Source of the DNA: Saccharicrinis carchari
Lineage (GTDB): Bacteria; Bacteroidota; Bacteroidia; Bacteroidales; Marinilabiliaceae
Direction of reading: 5' to 3'
Assembly (NCBI RefSeq): GCF_900182605.1
Contig: NZ_FXTB01000005.1
Span: forward strand, 62,001-126,000
Length of the DNA: 64,000 bases
The position numbers and the translations under genes were made by a program. A model generated the notes under the pieces. It had not been told where the DNA came from. It saw only the letters and a program-made list of their open reading frames with translations, and searched no databases. This document shows positions 19,291-28,945 of this stretch, in pieces. Each line of letters opens with the position of its first letter. Within the stretch, counting starts at the first letter, position 1.

Positions 19291-20658
19291 ATGTCCGAAT
19301 CCTCCTTGTCACTTTTTGAGCTCAACAAAAAAATAAAGGATACCATCCACAGCTCTTTTGCCGAAACCTATTGGGTTGTGGCAGAAATAAGCGAGGTGCG
19401 CGAGGTGCGTAACGGGCATTGTTATATGGAGCTGATTGAAAAAGACGAAAAAACGGAACAGATCATCGCCAAGTCGCGGGCTAATATTTGGGCTTATACC
19501 TATCGAATGCTAAAACCGTATTTTGTTTCGGCTACGGGGCAACACCTGGTTTCCGGTTTAAAAGTGATGGTGCGGGTAAGTATCGATTTTCAGGAGGTGT
19601 ACGGCTTTAGCCTGAATGTGCGCGACATTGACCCCACTTATACCTTAGGCGATATGGCGCAAAAGAAACAGGCCATTCTTAACAAGTTAAGTGAGGAGGG
19701 TGTGGTGGATATGAACAAGGAGTTGGCAGTTCCGCCGGTACCACAGCGAATAGCTGTTATATCTTCGCCTACAGCAGCGGGATACGAAGATTTTTGTAAT
19801 CAGCTTATTAATAATTCGCAAGGCTATAAGTTTTACATCAAGCTTTTTGCTGCCACCATGCAGGGCGAACGAACCGAACAGTCCGTTACTGCTGCCTTGG
19901 ATAGAATCTATCAACATGAGAATTTTTTTGATGTGGTGGTTATTATCCGTGGAGGAGGTTCCACCTCCGATTTGATGTGTTTTGATAATTATTGGATAGC
20001 CTATAATATTGCGCAGTTTCCCTTGCCCGTTTTCTCCGGTATTGGCCATGAGCGGGACGAAACGGTGGTGGATAGGGTAGCGCATACCCGATTAAAAACG
20101 CCCACTGCTGTAGCTCAGCATATTATTGCATTGGTGGCCGATTTCGACAACAGGCTCAATTATTACAGTGAGGCGCTTCTGGATATCACCCGGGAAAAAC
20201 TAGCCGATAAAAAATTGATTTTCGAAAGGGCGCACAACCGTTTAAAACCCCTTGTGCAGCACGCGCTCCTGATTCAAAAAAACCAGTTGAACCAACTTAT
20301 GCGGCAACTGGGAAATTCATCAGATCGATTTTTGAGAGAACGAAAAAATAAGCTCAACCTAAGTACGCAGAGCCTTCAATCTGTATCAAACCGTGCCATT
20401 CGCCAACAGCAATATCAGTTAGATCAGATATCCACACGACTATCCGTACGCTTAAAACATTTTTTTAATCAACAGCAAGCGCGCCTGGAGTTAATGCAAA
20501 AAACCAATGAACTGGTAAACCCCATCAATATCCTCAAAAAAGGATACTCCATCACCACACTAAAAGGTAAAGTTTTAAAAGATGCGGGGCAACTTAAGCC
20601 GGGTGATGTGATTACCACCAAGCTGTGCAATGGGAAAGTGGACAGTAGGGTGGAATAG
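19291..20658 (+). CDS. xseA: Exodeoxyribonuclease VII large subunit
   Basis: A 455-residue cytosolic nuclease subunit that degrades single-stranded DNA in both directions. It has an N-terminal OB-fold (about 1-105, SLFELNKKIKDTI onward), the catalytic domain with the conserved PPVPQRIAVISSPTAAGYEDF and VVIIRGGGSTSDLMCFD segments, GIGHERDETVVD, a long coiled-coil, and the short C-terminal domain with LKKGYSITTLKGK. The small subunit gene xseB usually follows; no matching short frame lies in the next 400 bases. It abuts the subtilase gene by 3 bases and is probably co-transcribed. Confidence 0.95.
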   Translation: MSESSLSLFELNKKIKDTIHSSFAETYWVVAEISEVREVRNGHCYMELIEKDEKTEQIIAKSRANIWAYTYRMLKPYFVSATGQHLVSGLKVMVRVSIDFQEVYGFSLNVRDIDPTYTLGDMAQKKQAILNKLSEEGVVDMNKELAVPPVPQRIAVISSPTAAGYEDFCNQLINNSQGYKFYIKLFAATMQGERTEQSVTAALDRIYQHENFFDVVVIIRGGGSTSDLMCFDNYWIAYNIAQFPLPVFSGIGHERDETVVDRVAHTRLKTPTAVAQHIIALVADFDNRLNYYSEALLDITREKLADKKLIFERAHNRLKPLVQHALLIQKNQLNQLMRQLGNSSDRFLRERKNKLNLSTQSLQSVSNRAIRQQQYQLDQISTRLSVRLKHFFNQQQARLELMQKTNELVNPINILKKGYSITTLKGKVLKDAGQLKPGDVITTKLCNGKVDSRVE

Positions 20659-21065
20659 GCTGCAGTAGTAGTTATTGGGGTGGCGTTATTTACAAATAAC
20701 AATAAGCATGAAATTAAACTTGCCACGTTTTTACCGATCAGATTTATTTCGGGATTTTTTTATTCCCTGTGAAAGCGTACCATAGTAAATAAAAACCCTT
20801 CATCCCACTATAAACATAAGAATGGAAATAAAATCGTCAGCAAAAGTTTACCAAAACCCAATGATATCTTACTCGAAGAATCATCGCGGGCAGGTCACGA
20901 AAAGGAAGCAGATGATCGTTATGCGGTTAAGCATGCTCCACCATGAATGTGAAGTAAAAGCTTCTGCATAGGCCTATTTACAAAGGTTTCGAGACCGGCA
21001 AGCTGCTCTTTTTTTTAAAATTTTAACAATTTCTGGTATATTGGTATCCTCAATCACTAAATACC
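20659..21065. other. Intergenic stretch of about 400 bases
   Basis: No supported gene. I looked specifically for a short xseB-like helical frame on the plus strand and did not find one. A 33-codon stretch near 20840-20945 is open but unrecognised. The last 50 bases are AT-rich and probably hold the promoter of the hybrid two-component gene. Confidence 0.5.
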
Positions 21066-24000
21066 ATGGTTTCAAGTCATAAGATTTTGCGTTCTTTCAC
21101 TCTCTTTTTGCTAATCTTTTTATCCTTAAAGGGTTGGGCTTCCAACAATTATAAGTTCGATTATTACTCGGTAAAACATGGATTAGCACACACTCATGTG
21201 CTTTCCATTTTTCAAGACTCAAAAGGATTTTTATGGTTTGGCACCTACGGAGGACTGCATCTATTTAATGGCTATACCTTTCAGATTTACACATCAAACC
21301 CTGGCGATACCAATTCTATATCCAACCATTCGGTTAATGTTATTTTTGAAGATGACGATGGATTTTTATGGTTCGGTACGGAGTGGGGTTTAAATAAATA
21401 CGATAGAAAATCCGGAAAATTTACTCAGTTTTTACACGACGCAAATCAAATCAATTCAATAGCGCATAATACCATTAAAACAATTAATCAGGATTCGGCA
21501 GGTATTATGTGGATAGGTACATATGGAGGAGGCTTGCTTAGGTTTGATCCATATAATAACACGTTTCGGCAATTTAATTCGGAGCGTTTAGGTATAGTCA
21601 ATAATGCGTTTGATAAAATTAATGCTGTAGTTGATAATGGTAACCATACTTTCTGGGTAGGTACCGAAGAGGGGGGGCTGTTCTTATTTGATGCACATAA
21701 AGCGCAAGTGAGTAAAAAATATTTTTCGCTTACAAATAACCAACAAAAGAACACCCTGGTTAATAGTTTACTAAAAGACAAAGAGGGAACTTTATGGGTA
21801 GGAACCTGGGATGAGGGATTTTTTAAATACCATAAGAGTACCGATAGTTTTATATATGTTACTTGTCATTCGGCAAACGAAACCAATCCAGATAAAGACA
21901 ATATACGGGACATTGTTGAAGATAATTTAGGTAATTTATGGCTCGCTCATTTTGGCGCCGGACTAACGAAATATAATATACACAACAACTCGTACCAAAA
22001 TTTCTATTACAATAAAAACGAAAAACATTCCCTTTCGCATAACTATGTGTGGAGTTTATTTATTGATAAAACGGATAATTTGTGGGCAGGAACTTTTGGC
22101 GGAGGGTTAAACAAACTTATACTTAACCAGTATCAAATACCCTTGTTGCAAATACCATCATCCTATTCAAGTCCTACTGATAATGATGGAATAAGTACCT
22201 TAATTGAAGATGTAAATGGGGTAGTGTGGTTAGGCACCCTGGGGGCGGGTGTTTTTCAATATAATTACCAAACCAACACCTATAAGCCTTTTAAAATATC
22301 GGAAAATAAAAGGGCGAATGCCGTAATAGATATTTTTGAAGACCGGGACAGTCAACTATGGTTTGGTACCGATTATGGACTCTACAAGGTGGATGCCTTA
22401 AGACAAAAAATTTATTCCTATAAGCACAATCCTAATGTGAAAAGTTCCATTAATGATGCTCCCATTTACCATATCTCGCAAGACTCAAAAGGTAATATTT
22501 GGCTGGGCACCTGGAATGGAGGTGTACAAATGCTTTCCTATTCCGAGAGTAAGAAAGAAGATACTGATTCGGCTAAGTTTGTTAAGTATATATACAGCGA
22601 CACGGATAGCAATTCAATATCCAATAATATTGTGTATTCAATCTTTGAAGATAGTAGTGGCGATATTTGGATTGGCACCTCGCTGTTTTTAGAAAAGTTA
22701 TCGAATAAAACGGGTAAAATTAGCAAGTTGCACAAGTTTGTTGTAGGATCAATGTATGAAGACGAAGATGGATTGTTATGGGTGGGTACATTAAGTGATG
22801 GGTTGTATACGCTAAATAAAGAGGGTACAATTGTAAATAATTATAAAAGCCTGGAAGACTTGCCATCAAAAACGTATAATGAGCTACCTGTTTCCAGTAT
22901 ATTAGGAATGATTGCAGATAGCAATGGGCAAATTTGGCTGACTACAAACAAAGGACTATCGAAATACAATAAAGAAACTTCGGTTTTTTCAAATTATGCC
23001 CTAGCCGACGATTTGCACCAAAATGCCTTGTCGTTAAATGCGATTACCCGATTTGCCTCGGGGGCAATCGCTGTGGGCGGTATCGATGGCTTCAATATAA
23101 TATGGCCCAATAAATTAATGAGTAATCTTCCCACAAAGCCAGTGGTTTTTACCGATTTTAAAATCTATAACAAGTCTATTGTAAAAGACATTTCAAATAA
23201 TAGTAACGCGAGAATTAGTACCCCTGCATCTGAAGTAACCGAGTTGCATTTATCTTATAAAGATAAAATGCTGCAAATAGAATTTGCCGCCTTGGAATAT
23301 ACATCTCCGCACCGAATTAATTATGCCTATAAGTTAGTCGGGTTTGATAAAAACTGGGTTAATGATATCTATGGTTTACGGCATGCAGCCTATTCAAATT
23401 TAAAGCCGGGGGAGTATACCTTTTTAGTGAAAGCAACAAATAGCAGAGGCAAGTGGGGTGAACAAGCTGCCAAACTAAAAATATTTATCAAACCTCCATA
23501 TTGGCAAACCAATTGGTTTATTGCGATAATAATGGCTTTAGGGCTAATAATTGTTTTACTAATTACACAAATAAGAACGCAATCGCTCTACAAACAAAAA
23601 AAAGAACTGGAATTACAGGTAGAGGCAAAAACTTCGGAAATATTAAAACAAAACCAGGTATTGGCAAAAGCTAATTTGGCGTTAAAAAAACAAAAGGAAG
23701 AAGTGATTGAAAAAACAGAGGAGGCAAAACAGGCCAATGAGCTTAAGCTTCGTTTTTTTACCAGCATGTCGCATGAGTTCAAAACTCCATTAACGCTTAT
23801 ATTAGGTCCAATTGAACATTTAAAAGAAATGTTTAAGACCAGCCAGGAATCCAACTATTATCTTTCAGTTATTCAAAAAAATGCATTTCGCTTATTGCGG
23901 TTAATTAACGAAATACTCGACTTACGGAAAATTGATACTAAAAACCTTCAAGTGTATTGTATAAAAGCAGACTTGGTTCTTTTTATTCAAAATATTTTAA

Positions 24001-25331
24001 ATGCGTTTAATGCATCGGCCAAAAAAAAAGCTGTACTAATTGAATTCCAGTGCAGTGTAAAAGAATATATTACATGGTTTGATCCTGGCAAAATGGAAAT
24101 TGTTTTCTATAATTTAATTTCCAATGCACTCCATTTCACCCCTTCAGAGGGCAAAATAACAATTCATTTAAAAGTTAATGAAAATAAAAAGGAGTTGTAT
24201 ATTTCGGTAGCCGACACGGGTATTGGCATAAGTGCGGATAGTATACATAAAATCTTCGATAGGTTTTATCAAGCCCAGCTAAGTAGTTCTGCCGGATATA
24301 AAGGAACCGGAATAGGTTTATCGCTTACAAAAGAAATAATTGAAAGCTTAAATGGAAATATCACAGTTAACAGTATTCCCAATAGGGGCACACAGTTTGA
24401 AATAGTACTTCCCATTTTAAATAAAGAAGAAAATTCAACGGATTCTCCTTTTGTATTTAATAATTCGGCAGAATCGGAGCCTGATTTTCAAATAATTGAT
24501 CAGCTGTTAAACGAATCAGAAGATTATCCTGCCCCGATAAATCAATCAATTCAAGATAAGGATGTAAAAGATAGGAGTAAGATATTACTGGTGGAAGATG
24601 ATGAGGATTTGAGGATATATGTAAAGTCGTGTTTAATTAACGATTACATTATTCATGAAGCGTCAAACGGAGAAGAAGCCTTGGAATTAGCAAAAAACTT
24701 GCAGCCCAGCTTAATTATTAGTGATATTATGATGCCAATAATGGATGGTATTGAGTTGTGTAAGCGCATAAAAGAAGATTTTTTAACAAGCCATATTCCT
24801 GTAATTCTATTAAGCGCTAAAACAAGTATTGAATTGCAAATGGAAGGTTTTGAAACAGGAGCAGATGCCTTTATTCCAAAACCATTCAATAAAAAATACC
24901 TGATAACGCGCGTTAAAGCAATCATTGATTCACGACGAAAACTCCAGGAGCTGTTTTATTCAAAAGTAAACATGGAGCCGAAAGAAATTACCGTTACTTC
25001 AGTTGACGAATTGTTTATTGAAAAAGTGAAAAAAGCAATTGAAAACAATATGGATAATTCGGAATTTGGAGTAAGCGAATTGGTAAAGGAAATGGGTATG
25101 AGTAGAACTCTTTTGCATATGAAACTTAAAAAAATTACCAACTGCACTTCTAGTGAATTTATAAAAATCATGCGCCTTAAAAGAGCTTGCCAGTTATTAG
25201 AAAAGCGTACACATCGTATTTCTGAAATAGGCTATATGGTTGGTTTTAACGATCCGCATAGTTTTAGTAAAATATTTAAAAAACAGTTTGGTCTTACACC
25301 AACTCAATATGCCAATAAAGGCCTCAGTTAA
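21066..25331 (+). CDS. Hybrid two-component system regulator (HTCS)
   Basis: A 1421-residue inner-membrane protein combining a whole signalling chain, as in Bacteroidetes polysaccharide loci. It has a signal segment (1-25), a two-bladed propeller sensor (about 30-720) with many LWFGT/LWVGT repeats, a Y_Y_Y domain (about 725-808), a membrane segment (about 815-838), a coiled coil, HisKA with His near 903 in SMSHEFKTPL, HATPase with GTGIGLSL, a receiver domain with the Asp near 1220 in ISDIMMPIMDG, and a C-terminal AraC-type HTH (about 1330-1418, ISEIGYMVGFNDPHSFSKIFKK). It should sense an oligosaccharide in the periplasm. Its likely target is the GH16 gene 478 bases downstream, so a beta-1,3-glucan fragment is the best guess for the ligand. 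Confidence 0.95.
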   Translation: MVSSHKILRSFTLFLLIFLSLKGWASNNYKFDYYSVKHGLAHTHVLSIFQDSKGFLWFGTYGGLHLFNGYTFQIYTSNPGDTNSISNHSVNVIFEDDDGFLWFGTEWGLNKYDRKSGKFTQFLHDANQINSIAHNTIKTINQDSAGIMWIGTYGGGLLRFDPYNNTFRQFNSERLGIVNNAFDKINAVVDNGNHTFWVGTEEGGLFLFDAHKAQVSKKYFSLTNNQQKNTLVNSLLKDKEGTLWVGTWDEGFFKYHKSTDSFIYVTCHSANETNPDKDNIRDIVEDNLGNLWLAHFGAGLTKYNIHNNSYQNFYYNKNEKHSLSHNYVWSLFIDKTDNLWAGTFGGGLNKLILNQYQIPLLQIPSSYSSPTDNDGISTLIEDVNGVVWLGTLGAGVFQYNYQTNTYKPFKISENKRANAVIDIFEDRDSQLWFGTDYGLYKVDALRQKIYSYKHNPNVKSSINDAPIYHISQDSKGNIWLGTWNGGVQMLSYSESKKEDTDSAKFVKYIYSDTDSNSISNNIVYSIFEDSSGDIWIGTSLFLEKLSNKTGKISKLHKFVVGSMYEDEDGLLWVGTLSDGLYTLNKEGTIVNNYKSLEDLPSKTYNELPVSSILGMIADSNGQIWLTTNKGLSKYNKETSVFSNYALADDLHQNALSLNAITRFASGAIAVGGIDGFNIIWPNKLMSNLPTKPVVFTDFKIYNKSIVKDISNNSNARISTPASEVTELHLSYKDKMLQIEFAALEYTSPHRINYAYKLVGFDKNWVNDIYGLRHAAYSNLKPGEYTFLVKATNSRGKWGEQAAKLKIFIKPPYWQTNWFIAIIMALGLIIVLLITQIRTQSLYKQKKELELQVEAKTSEILKQNQVLAKANLALKKQKEEVIEKTEEAKQANELKLRFFTSMSHEFKTPLTLILGPIEHLKEMFKTSQESNYYLSVIQKNAFRLLRLINEILDLRKIDTKNLQVYCIKADLVLFIQNILNAFNASAKKKAVLIEFQCSVKEYITWFDPGKMEIVFYNLISNALHFTPSEGKITIHLKVNENKKELYISVADTGIGISADSIHKIFDRFYQAQLSSSAGYKGTGIGLSLTKEIIESLNGNITVNSIPNRGTQFEIVLPILNKEENSTDSPFVFNNSAESEPDFQIIDQLLNESEDYPAPINQSIQDKDVKDRSKILLVEDDEDLRIYVKSCLINDYIIHEASNGEEALELAKNLQPSLIISDIMMPIMDGIELCKRIKEDFLTSHIPVILLSAKTSIELQMEGFETGADAFIPKPFNKKYLITRVKAIIDSRRKLQELFYSKVNMEPKEITVTSVDELFIEKVKKAIENNMDNSEFGVSELVKEMGMSRTLLHMKLKKITNCTSSEFIKIMRLKRACQLLEKRTHRISEIGYMVGFNDPHSFSKIFKKQFGLTPTQYANKGLS

Positions 25332-25403
25332 TATAATTGGCGGAAGCGAATCTTTTACTATACAACACCACAAAACAAGGTGCAGGCCAACCGTGCGCTT
25401 TCC

Positions 25404-25700
25404 GTCTCAAAAATACGGCTAGGATTAGCTACTCCATCGAGTATAACTGTACCACTTATTGAAGGTGATGAGTTGATAAAAATAGATTGCCTGGATAATA
25501 TTCAGTAGCTCAATACGCTTAAAAAATCCAATTTAACTAACACCGGCTTACCTGGTAATTGTTGTGTAAATTCGCTGTAGCGGCAATAAGCCTCTTCTCT
25601 AATTAAAACCTATACACTGCCAAAGCGCTGTTTTTCAGTGCAAATTAATAAAGGCTTAAGGGACACCGATATTAATAAATCTGTTAGTGTGAACATCCTA
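25404..25700 (+). pseudogene. Possible LytTR-domain relic
   Basis: In one frame, 25404-25505 reads as RLGLATPSSITVPLI then DELIKIDCLDNIQ before a TAG at 25506. This resembles the first strands of LytTR DNA-binding domains. About 100 bases later a second frame gives LPKRCFSVQINKG, resembling the LytTR segment before its conserved His-Lys/Arg. The reading is broken by stops and shifts. No receiver domain precedes it; the HTCS gene ends 70 bases upstream. The match is by eye and weak. Confidence 0.33.
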
Positions 25701-25747
25701 ACCACCTTTTTTTAACACAGGGACAAGCGTGTAATCTGCAGTGTAGC

Positions 25748-25755
25748 TACATTTG
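25748..25755 (+). promoter_or_regulatory. Candidate -7 box for the GH16 gene
   Basis: TACATTTG matches TAnnTTTG exactly, 53 bases before the GH16 start. No good -33 TTTG is seen at the normal spacing, which would fit a promoter needing an activator such as the upstream HTCS. Confidence 0.45.
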
Positions 25756-25808
25756 TACAGATAAAATCAACTATTGTTTTTTGTACAAACAAGAAAAAAT
25801 AAATTTTT

Positions 25809-27341
25809 ATGAAAAAAAACAGACTATTAATTTCAAAAATCACATTATCTATTTTTACATTTTTAATAGTAAATGTGTGTGCTTTCGGACAAACACCGGA
25901 AGGCGATTGGTATTTAAAATGGAATGACGAATTTGATGGAAACTCGTTAGATACCAACCATTGGAATGTTGAAGTTGGAAACCTCAACATAAACAATGAG
26001 CTGCAAACCTATACTGCCGATAGAGTAACGGTGGGCAATGGTCATTTAACATTATTTGCCTCTTATAATTTTCAGGAAAACAGGATAGAATCGGGGCGAA
26101 TAAACTCAGCTAATAAAATAGTATGGGACGAAGGTTATACCGAAGCCAGAATTAAATTCGAAGACTGGGACTGGAATGGTAAAGATGCAACTTTTGCTGC
26201 ATTCTGGTCGATGGGAGAAAGTTTTAATAATCCAAATGTAAGTGCCCATAATGTAAATGGGGGTTCGGCCTGGCCAAGTTGTGGAGAAATTGATATCATG
26301 GAAATGGTTCCCAACCACGACGCCATTTCTACCATCCATTACAACCCATCGCTCGATTATGATGGAGATGGAGATTCAGACGTTCAGAACTGGCCGCATA
26401 ACTGGGTTTATCATACTGTTAGCAGGCCTGCTCCCGACTGGACACAGTGGCATACTTTCGGTTGTCAAAAAACAGATACCGAGCTTAAATTTTATTTAGA
26501 TGGTGTGTATTACGGTTCTCACTATTTAGATGAAACAAGAAAAGAGTATCACCAACCCTTCTTTTATATTTTAAATGTTGCAATAGGGGGCGACTTGGCC
26601 GGCAATCCGCCTAACAATTATGACGTTTACGTAAAAATGCATGTTGATTATGTACGTTATTATAAACACGTATGGACTATTACATTAAAGGGTAGCAACA
26701 ATAAATATGTAAGCTCGAACAATGGTTCCTCGGCAATGATGTGTGACAGAAACTCTGTTCAGGGCTGGGAAAAATTTGATGTTATTGATGTGGGTGACGG
26801 TAAAGTAGCTTTAAGAGGTACCAACGGAAAATATGTAAGCTCAAATAATGGTTCTTCGCCAATGATGTGCGACCGTACAAGCATTGGAGACTGGGAGAAA
26901 TTTACTTTGGTTGATCTAGGGAACTACCAATTTGCCATAAAAGGAAGCAATGGAAAATACGTTAGCTCCGAAGGTGGTGGGTCGGCAATGATGTGTAACC
27001 GCTCAAACATTGGAGGATGGGAAGTTTTTACCTGGGGCGAAACTACCAAGTCGGCCAAAATTAGTGCTATTGATAATAATTTATTGCCTGATGAAAACAG
27101 TGAAGATTCATTGTCTGATATCACCGTGTTTCCGAACCCTGCAATAAACAAGCTTAATATTAATACGAAAGAAAAAAACTACACCTTATCACTATTTGAT
27201 ACCCAGGGGAAGCAAGTTTACAATGCATCTGCATTAAATGGCACAACGTCAATCAATGTAGAAAACTTAAATCCTGGATTGTATTTAGTAATAATAAATT
27301 CTGAAAACGGAACTCATACACAGCGAGTAGTAGTGAAATAG
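25809..27341 (+). CDS. GH16 beta-glucanase with fascin-like module and T9SS tail
   Basis: A 510-residue secreted endo-glucanase. It has a signal peptide (1-28, ending in FGQ), then a GH16 catalytic domain (about 33-285) with the active site GEIDIME: nucleophile Glu160, Asp162 and acid/base Glu165. The intact Met within the EIDIME signature fits laminarinase-type (beta-1,3 or mixed-linkage) enzymes. Residues about 290-415 form three tandem repeats with KYVSS.NGSS.MMC.R, a fascin-like/beta-trefoil module likely used for carbohydrate binding. A T9SS type A domain (FPNPAINKLNI...) ends the protein. Its likely regulator is the HTCS immediately upstream. Confidence 0.93.
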   Translation: MKKNRLLISKITLSIFTFLIVNVCAFGQTPEGDWYLKWNDEFDGNSLDTNHWNVEVGNLNINNELQTYTADRVTVGNGHLTLFASYNFQENRIESGRINSANKIVWDEGYTEARIKFEDWDWNGKDATFAAFWSMGESFNNPNVSAHNVNGGSAWPSCGEIDIMEMVPNHDAISTIHYNPSLDYDGDGDSDVQNWPHNWVYHTVSRPAPDWTQWHTFGCQKTDTELKFYLDGVYYGSHYLDETRKEYHQPFFYILNVAIGGDLAGNPPNNYDVYVKMHVDYVRYYKHVWTITLKGSNNKYVSSNNGSSAMMCDRNSVQGWEKFDVIDVGDGKVALRGTNGKYVSSNNGSSPMMCDRTSIGDWEKFTLVDLGNYQFAIKGSNGKYVSSEGGGSAMMCNRSNIGGWEVFTWGETTKSAKISAIDNNLLPDENSEDSLSDITVFPNPAINKLNINTKEKNYTLSLFDTQGKQVYNASALNGTTSINVENLNPGLYLVIINSENGTHTQRVVVK

Positions 27342-27494
27342 TGTTTCTTTTGCATTGAATGAATATATATCCGCTGGCTAATGTTGCTCTGCAATACCGG
27401 GGCAACACATAGGCCGGTAGATTACAATTTATTTGCATTTTATTGTACATAAGGCTTGAGTAATAGGCCTAATTTGTACTTTGCAAAAAAATAA

Positions 27495-27535
27495 AAAAGC
27501 GCTTAATGCCAACGGCTTAAGCGTTTTTTTATTTT
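27495..27535 (+). terminator. Terminator after the GH16 gene
   Basis: Stem CGCTTAA-GCC / GGC-TTAAGCG (27500-27510 with 27514-27523), loop AAC, followed by seven T. The A-run on the left makes it usable on both strands. The same GCGCTTAA-type hairpin recurs at 51988 and, as AGCACTTAA, at 56345. Confidence 0.85.
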
Positions 27536-27551
27536 TTGTGTTGGAAATTTC

Positions 27552-27567
27552 TGATCCGGCTAGAATT
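27552..27567 (+). repeat. Truncated copy of the tRNA-Arg 3' end (possible attachment-site remnant)
   Basis: TGATCCGGCTAG (27552-27563) is identical to the final 12 bases of the tRNA-Arg gene at 56407-56418, in the same orientation, and the match begins exactly at the tRNA's last base. After one mismatch, ATT also agrees (15 of 16). Both copies sit just right of a terminator hairpin of similar sequence. The remainder of the tRNA is absent, so this copy cannot be a functional tRNA. Confidence 0.5.
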
Positions 27568-27811
27568 TTTATCTATTTGTAATGAGTTCAAATTCTCAAG
27601 TTACGGCACTTAAAATAAATAGGTCTCGATAAAATGGGTTCTGATATGCTGGTTAACCAAAAAGTTACGATGAGTATTTTTCATGATGCTTTCCAATTAT
27701 ACTTTCACATGTCTACAGCCATCTTCTTTAAAATAGAGCACTACACTAAACTGTTTTGTAGTTTTTTCTAACTATAATTATCCAAAGGTTAATATTTGAT
27801 AAAATATACCC
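27568..27811. other. Intergenic stretch before the xylose regulator
   Basis: AT-rich with no gene. It contains GGTCTCGATAAA at 27622-27633, which recurs in the same orientation at 56158-56169. Confidence 0.5.
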
Positions 27812-27819
27812 TATATTTG
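27812..27819 (+). promoter_or_regulatory. Candidate -7 box for the GntR regulator
   Basis: TATATTTG matches TAnnTTTG exactly, 41 bases before the ATG. Downstream, AACAG-T-CTGTT (27835-27845) is a short palindrome between promoter and start, where an autoregulatory site could lie; that part is speculative. Confidence 0.45.
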
Positions 27820-27860
27820 AACCTACCAATACAGAACAGTCTGTTTTTCAAATTTCTCAC

Positions 27861-28850
27861 ATGATAAAATTCGATATAAACCCTCAGAGTGAAATACCCA
27901 AGTACCAGCAGTTGGTGGATAATGTTGTGACCGCGCTCGCAAAAAACAAACTGCACCACGGGGACCAGTTACCTTCGGTAAACGCCATCTGCCGTGATAA
28001 CAAGCTGTCGCGCGATACGGTTTTTAAAGCCTATGGGGAACTGAAGGACCGGGGCATAGTCGAGTCGGTCCCCAACAAAGGGTATTTCATCGCCAAGGAG
28101 GGGCGCAAGGTATTTTTATTTTTAGATACCTTTAAAGCTTATAAAGAAGTATTGTACGGAGAGTTCGTGAAAAACCTTGACAAGGACACCATTGCCGATG
28201 TTCATTTCCACCATTACAATATCCATCTGTTCAAAAAGCTGATAAGCGAGGCACACCATCGTTACAGTAAATATATCGTCATGCCTTTTGCAGATGAGCA
28301 AGTTGCCGGGGTTGTCAGCCAACTACCCCCCGACAAAACATTGATCATAGACTGGGACACGAACATCAAGAACTTCGGAAATAAACTCTACCAGGACTTT
28401 AGTGCACCCGTTTTGGACGTGCTGGAACAGGCCAACCACCTATTGGGCAGATACAAGCGTATGGTAATGGTTTACCCCGATTATACCTACCATCCCATTG
28501 TTACTGCTGAACGCTTTGAGGAGCATTGCAAAAAGTACAACTACAAACATATCCGTTTAGAAAAAGAGGAAGAACTAAACGTAAAAGCCGGCGATATGTA
28601 CTTTAGCGTGAGCGACCGGATGCTGGGTCACATATTAGAGCAGTGCCGCGCAAAAAAACTGGAGCCCGGCACCGATGTTGGAATCTTATCATACAACGAA
28701 ACCCCCATGAAAAAATTTATTTACAAAGGCATTTCCGTTATTTCCACCGACTTTAAGCTGATGGGACAGAAAGCCGCAGCGTTTGCCAGTGAGGACATAA
28801 GGATGGATTTTTGTGTGCCCACCAAATTATTTTTTCGGGAATCGTTGTAA
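27861..28850 (+). CDS. GntR-family transcriptional regulator with sugar-binding-like C-domain (xylose operon regulator)
   Basis: A 329-residue DNA-binding protein. The N-terminal GntR winged helix (about 8-75) shows the motif LPSVNAICRDNKLSRDTVFKAYGELKDRGI without a gap in the helix-turn-helix. The remainder (about 85-329) resembles the periplasmic-binding-protein/LacI fold (IVMPFADEQVAGVV, MVMVYPDYTYHP, VGILSYNETPMKKF). Such GntR proteins regulate sugar operons in Bacteroidetes. It is encoded 95 bases before xylB in the same direction, so it probably senses D-xylose or a derivative and represses the xyl genes. Confidence 0.88.
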   Translation: MIKFDINPQSEIPKYQQLVDNVVTALAKNKLHHGDQLPSVNAICRDNKLSRDTVFKAYGELKDRGIVESVPNKGYFIAKEGRKVFLFLDTFKAYKEVLYGEFVKNLDKDTIADVHFHHYNIHLFKKLISEAHHRYSKYIVMPFADEQVAGVVSQLPPDKTLIIDWDTNIKNFGNKLYQDFSAPVLDVLEQANHLLGRYKRMVMVYPDYTYHPIVTAERFEEHCKKYNYKHIRLEKEEELNVKAGDMYFSVSDRMLGHILEQCRAKKLEPGTDVGILSYNETPMKKFIYKGISVISTDFKLMGQKAAAFASEDIRMDFCVPTKLFFRESL

Positions 28851-28912
28851 CAACCATTCTTTTTTATACATTTACACCCTACCAGACCAGAACGATATAA
28901 TGTTGGTTGTTA
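28848..28912. promoter_or_regulatory. Inverted repeat flanking the xylB promoter region
   Basis: TAACAACCA (28848-28856) and TGGTTGTTA (28904-28912) are exact inverted copies 47 bases apart between the regulator stop and xylB. They could be paired operator half-sites looping across the promoter, or a weak RNA hairpin. Confidence 0.3.
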
Positions 28913-28945
28913 TGATTTAATCCTTATTTATTATTCTTTTATATT

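Noticed and set aside
21066-23500. Repeated LWFGT/LWVGT segments as a DNA repeat or tandem duplication
   Set aside because: The repetition is at protein level and is the normal blade repeat of the two-component regulator propeller.
27552-27630. A second tRNA-Arg gene at 27.55 kb
   Set aside because: Only the 3' acceptor and the start of the T-arm match; no D-arm or anticodon arm follows.
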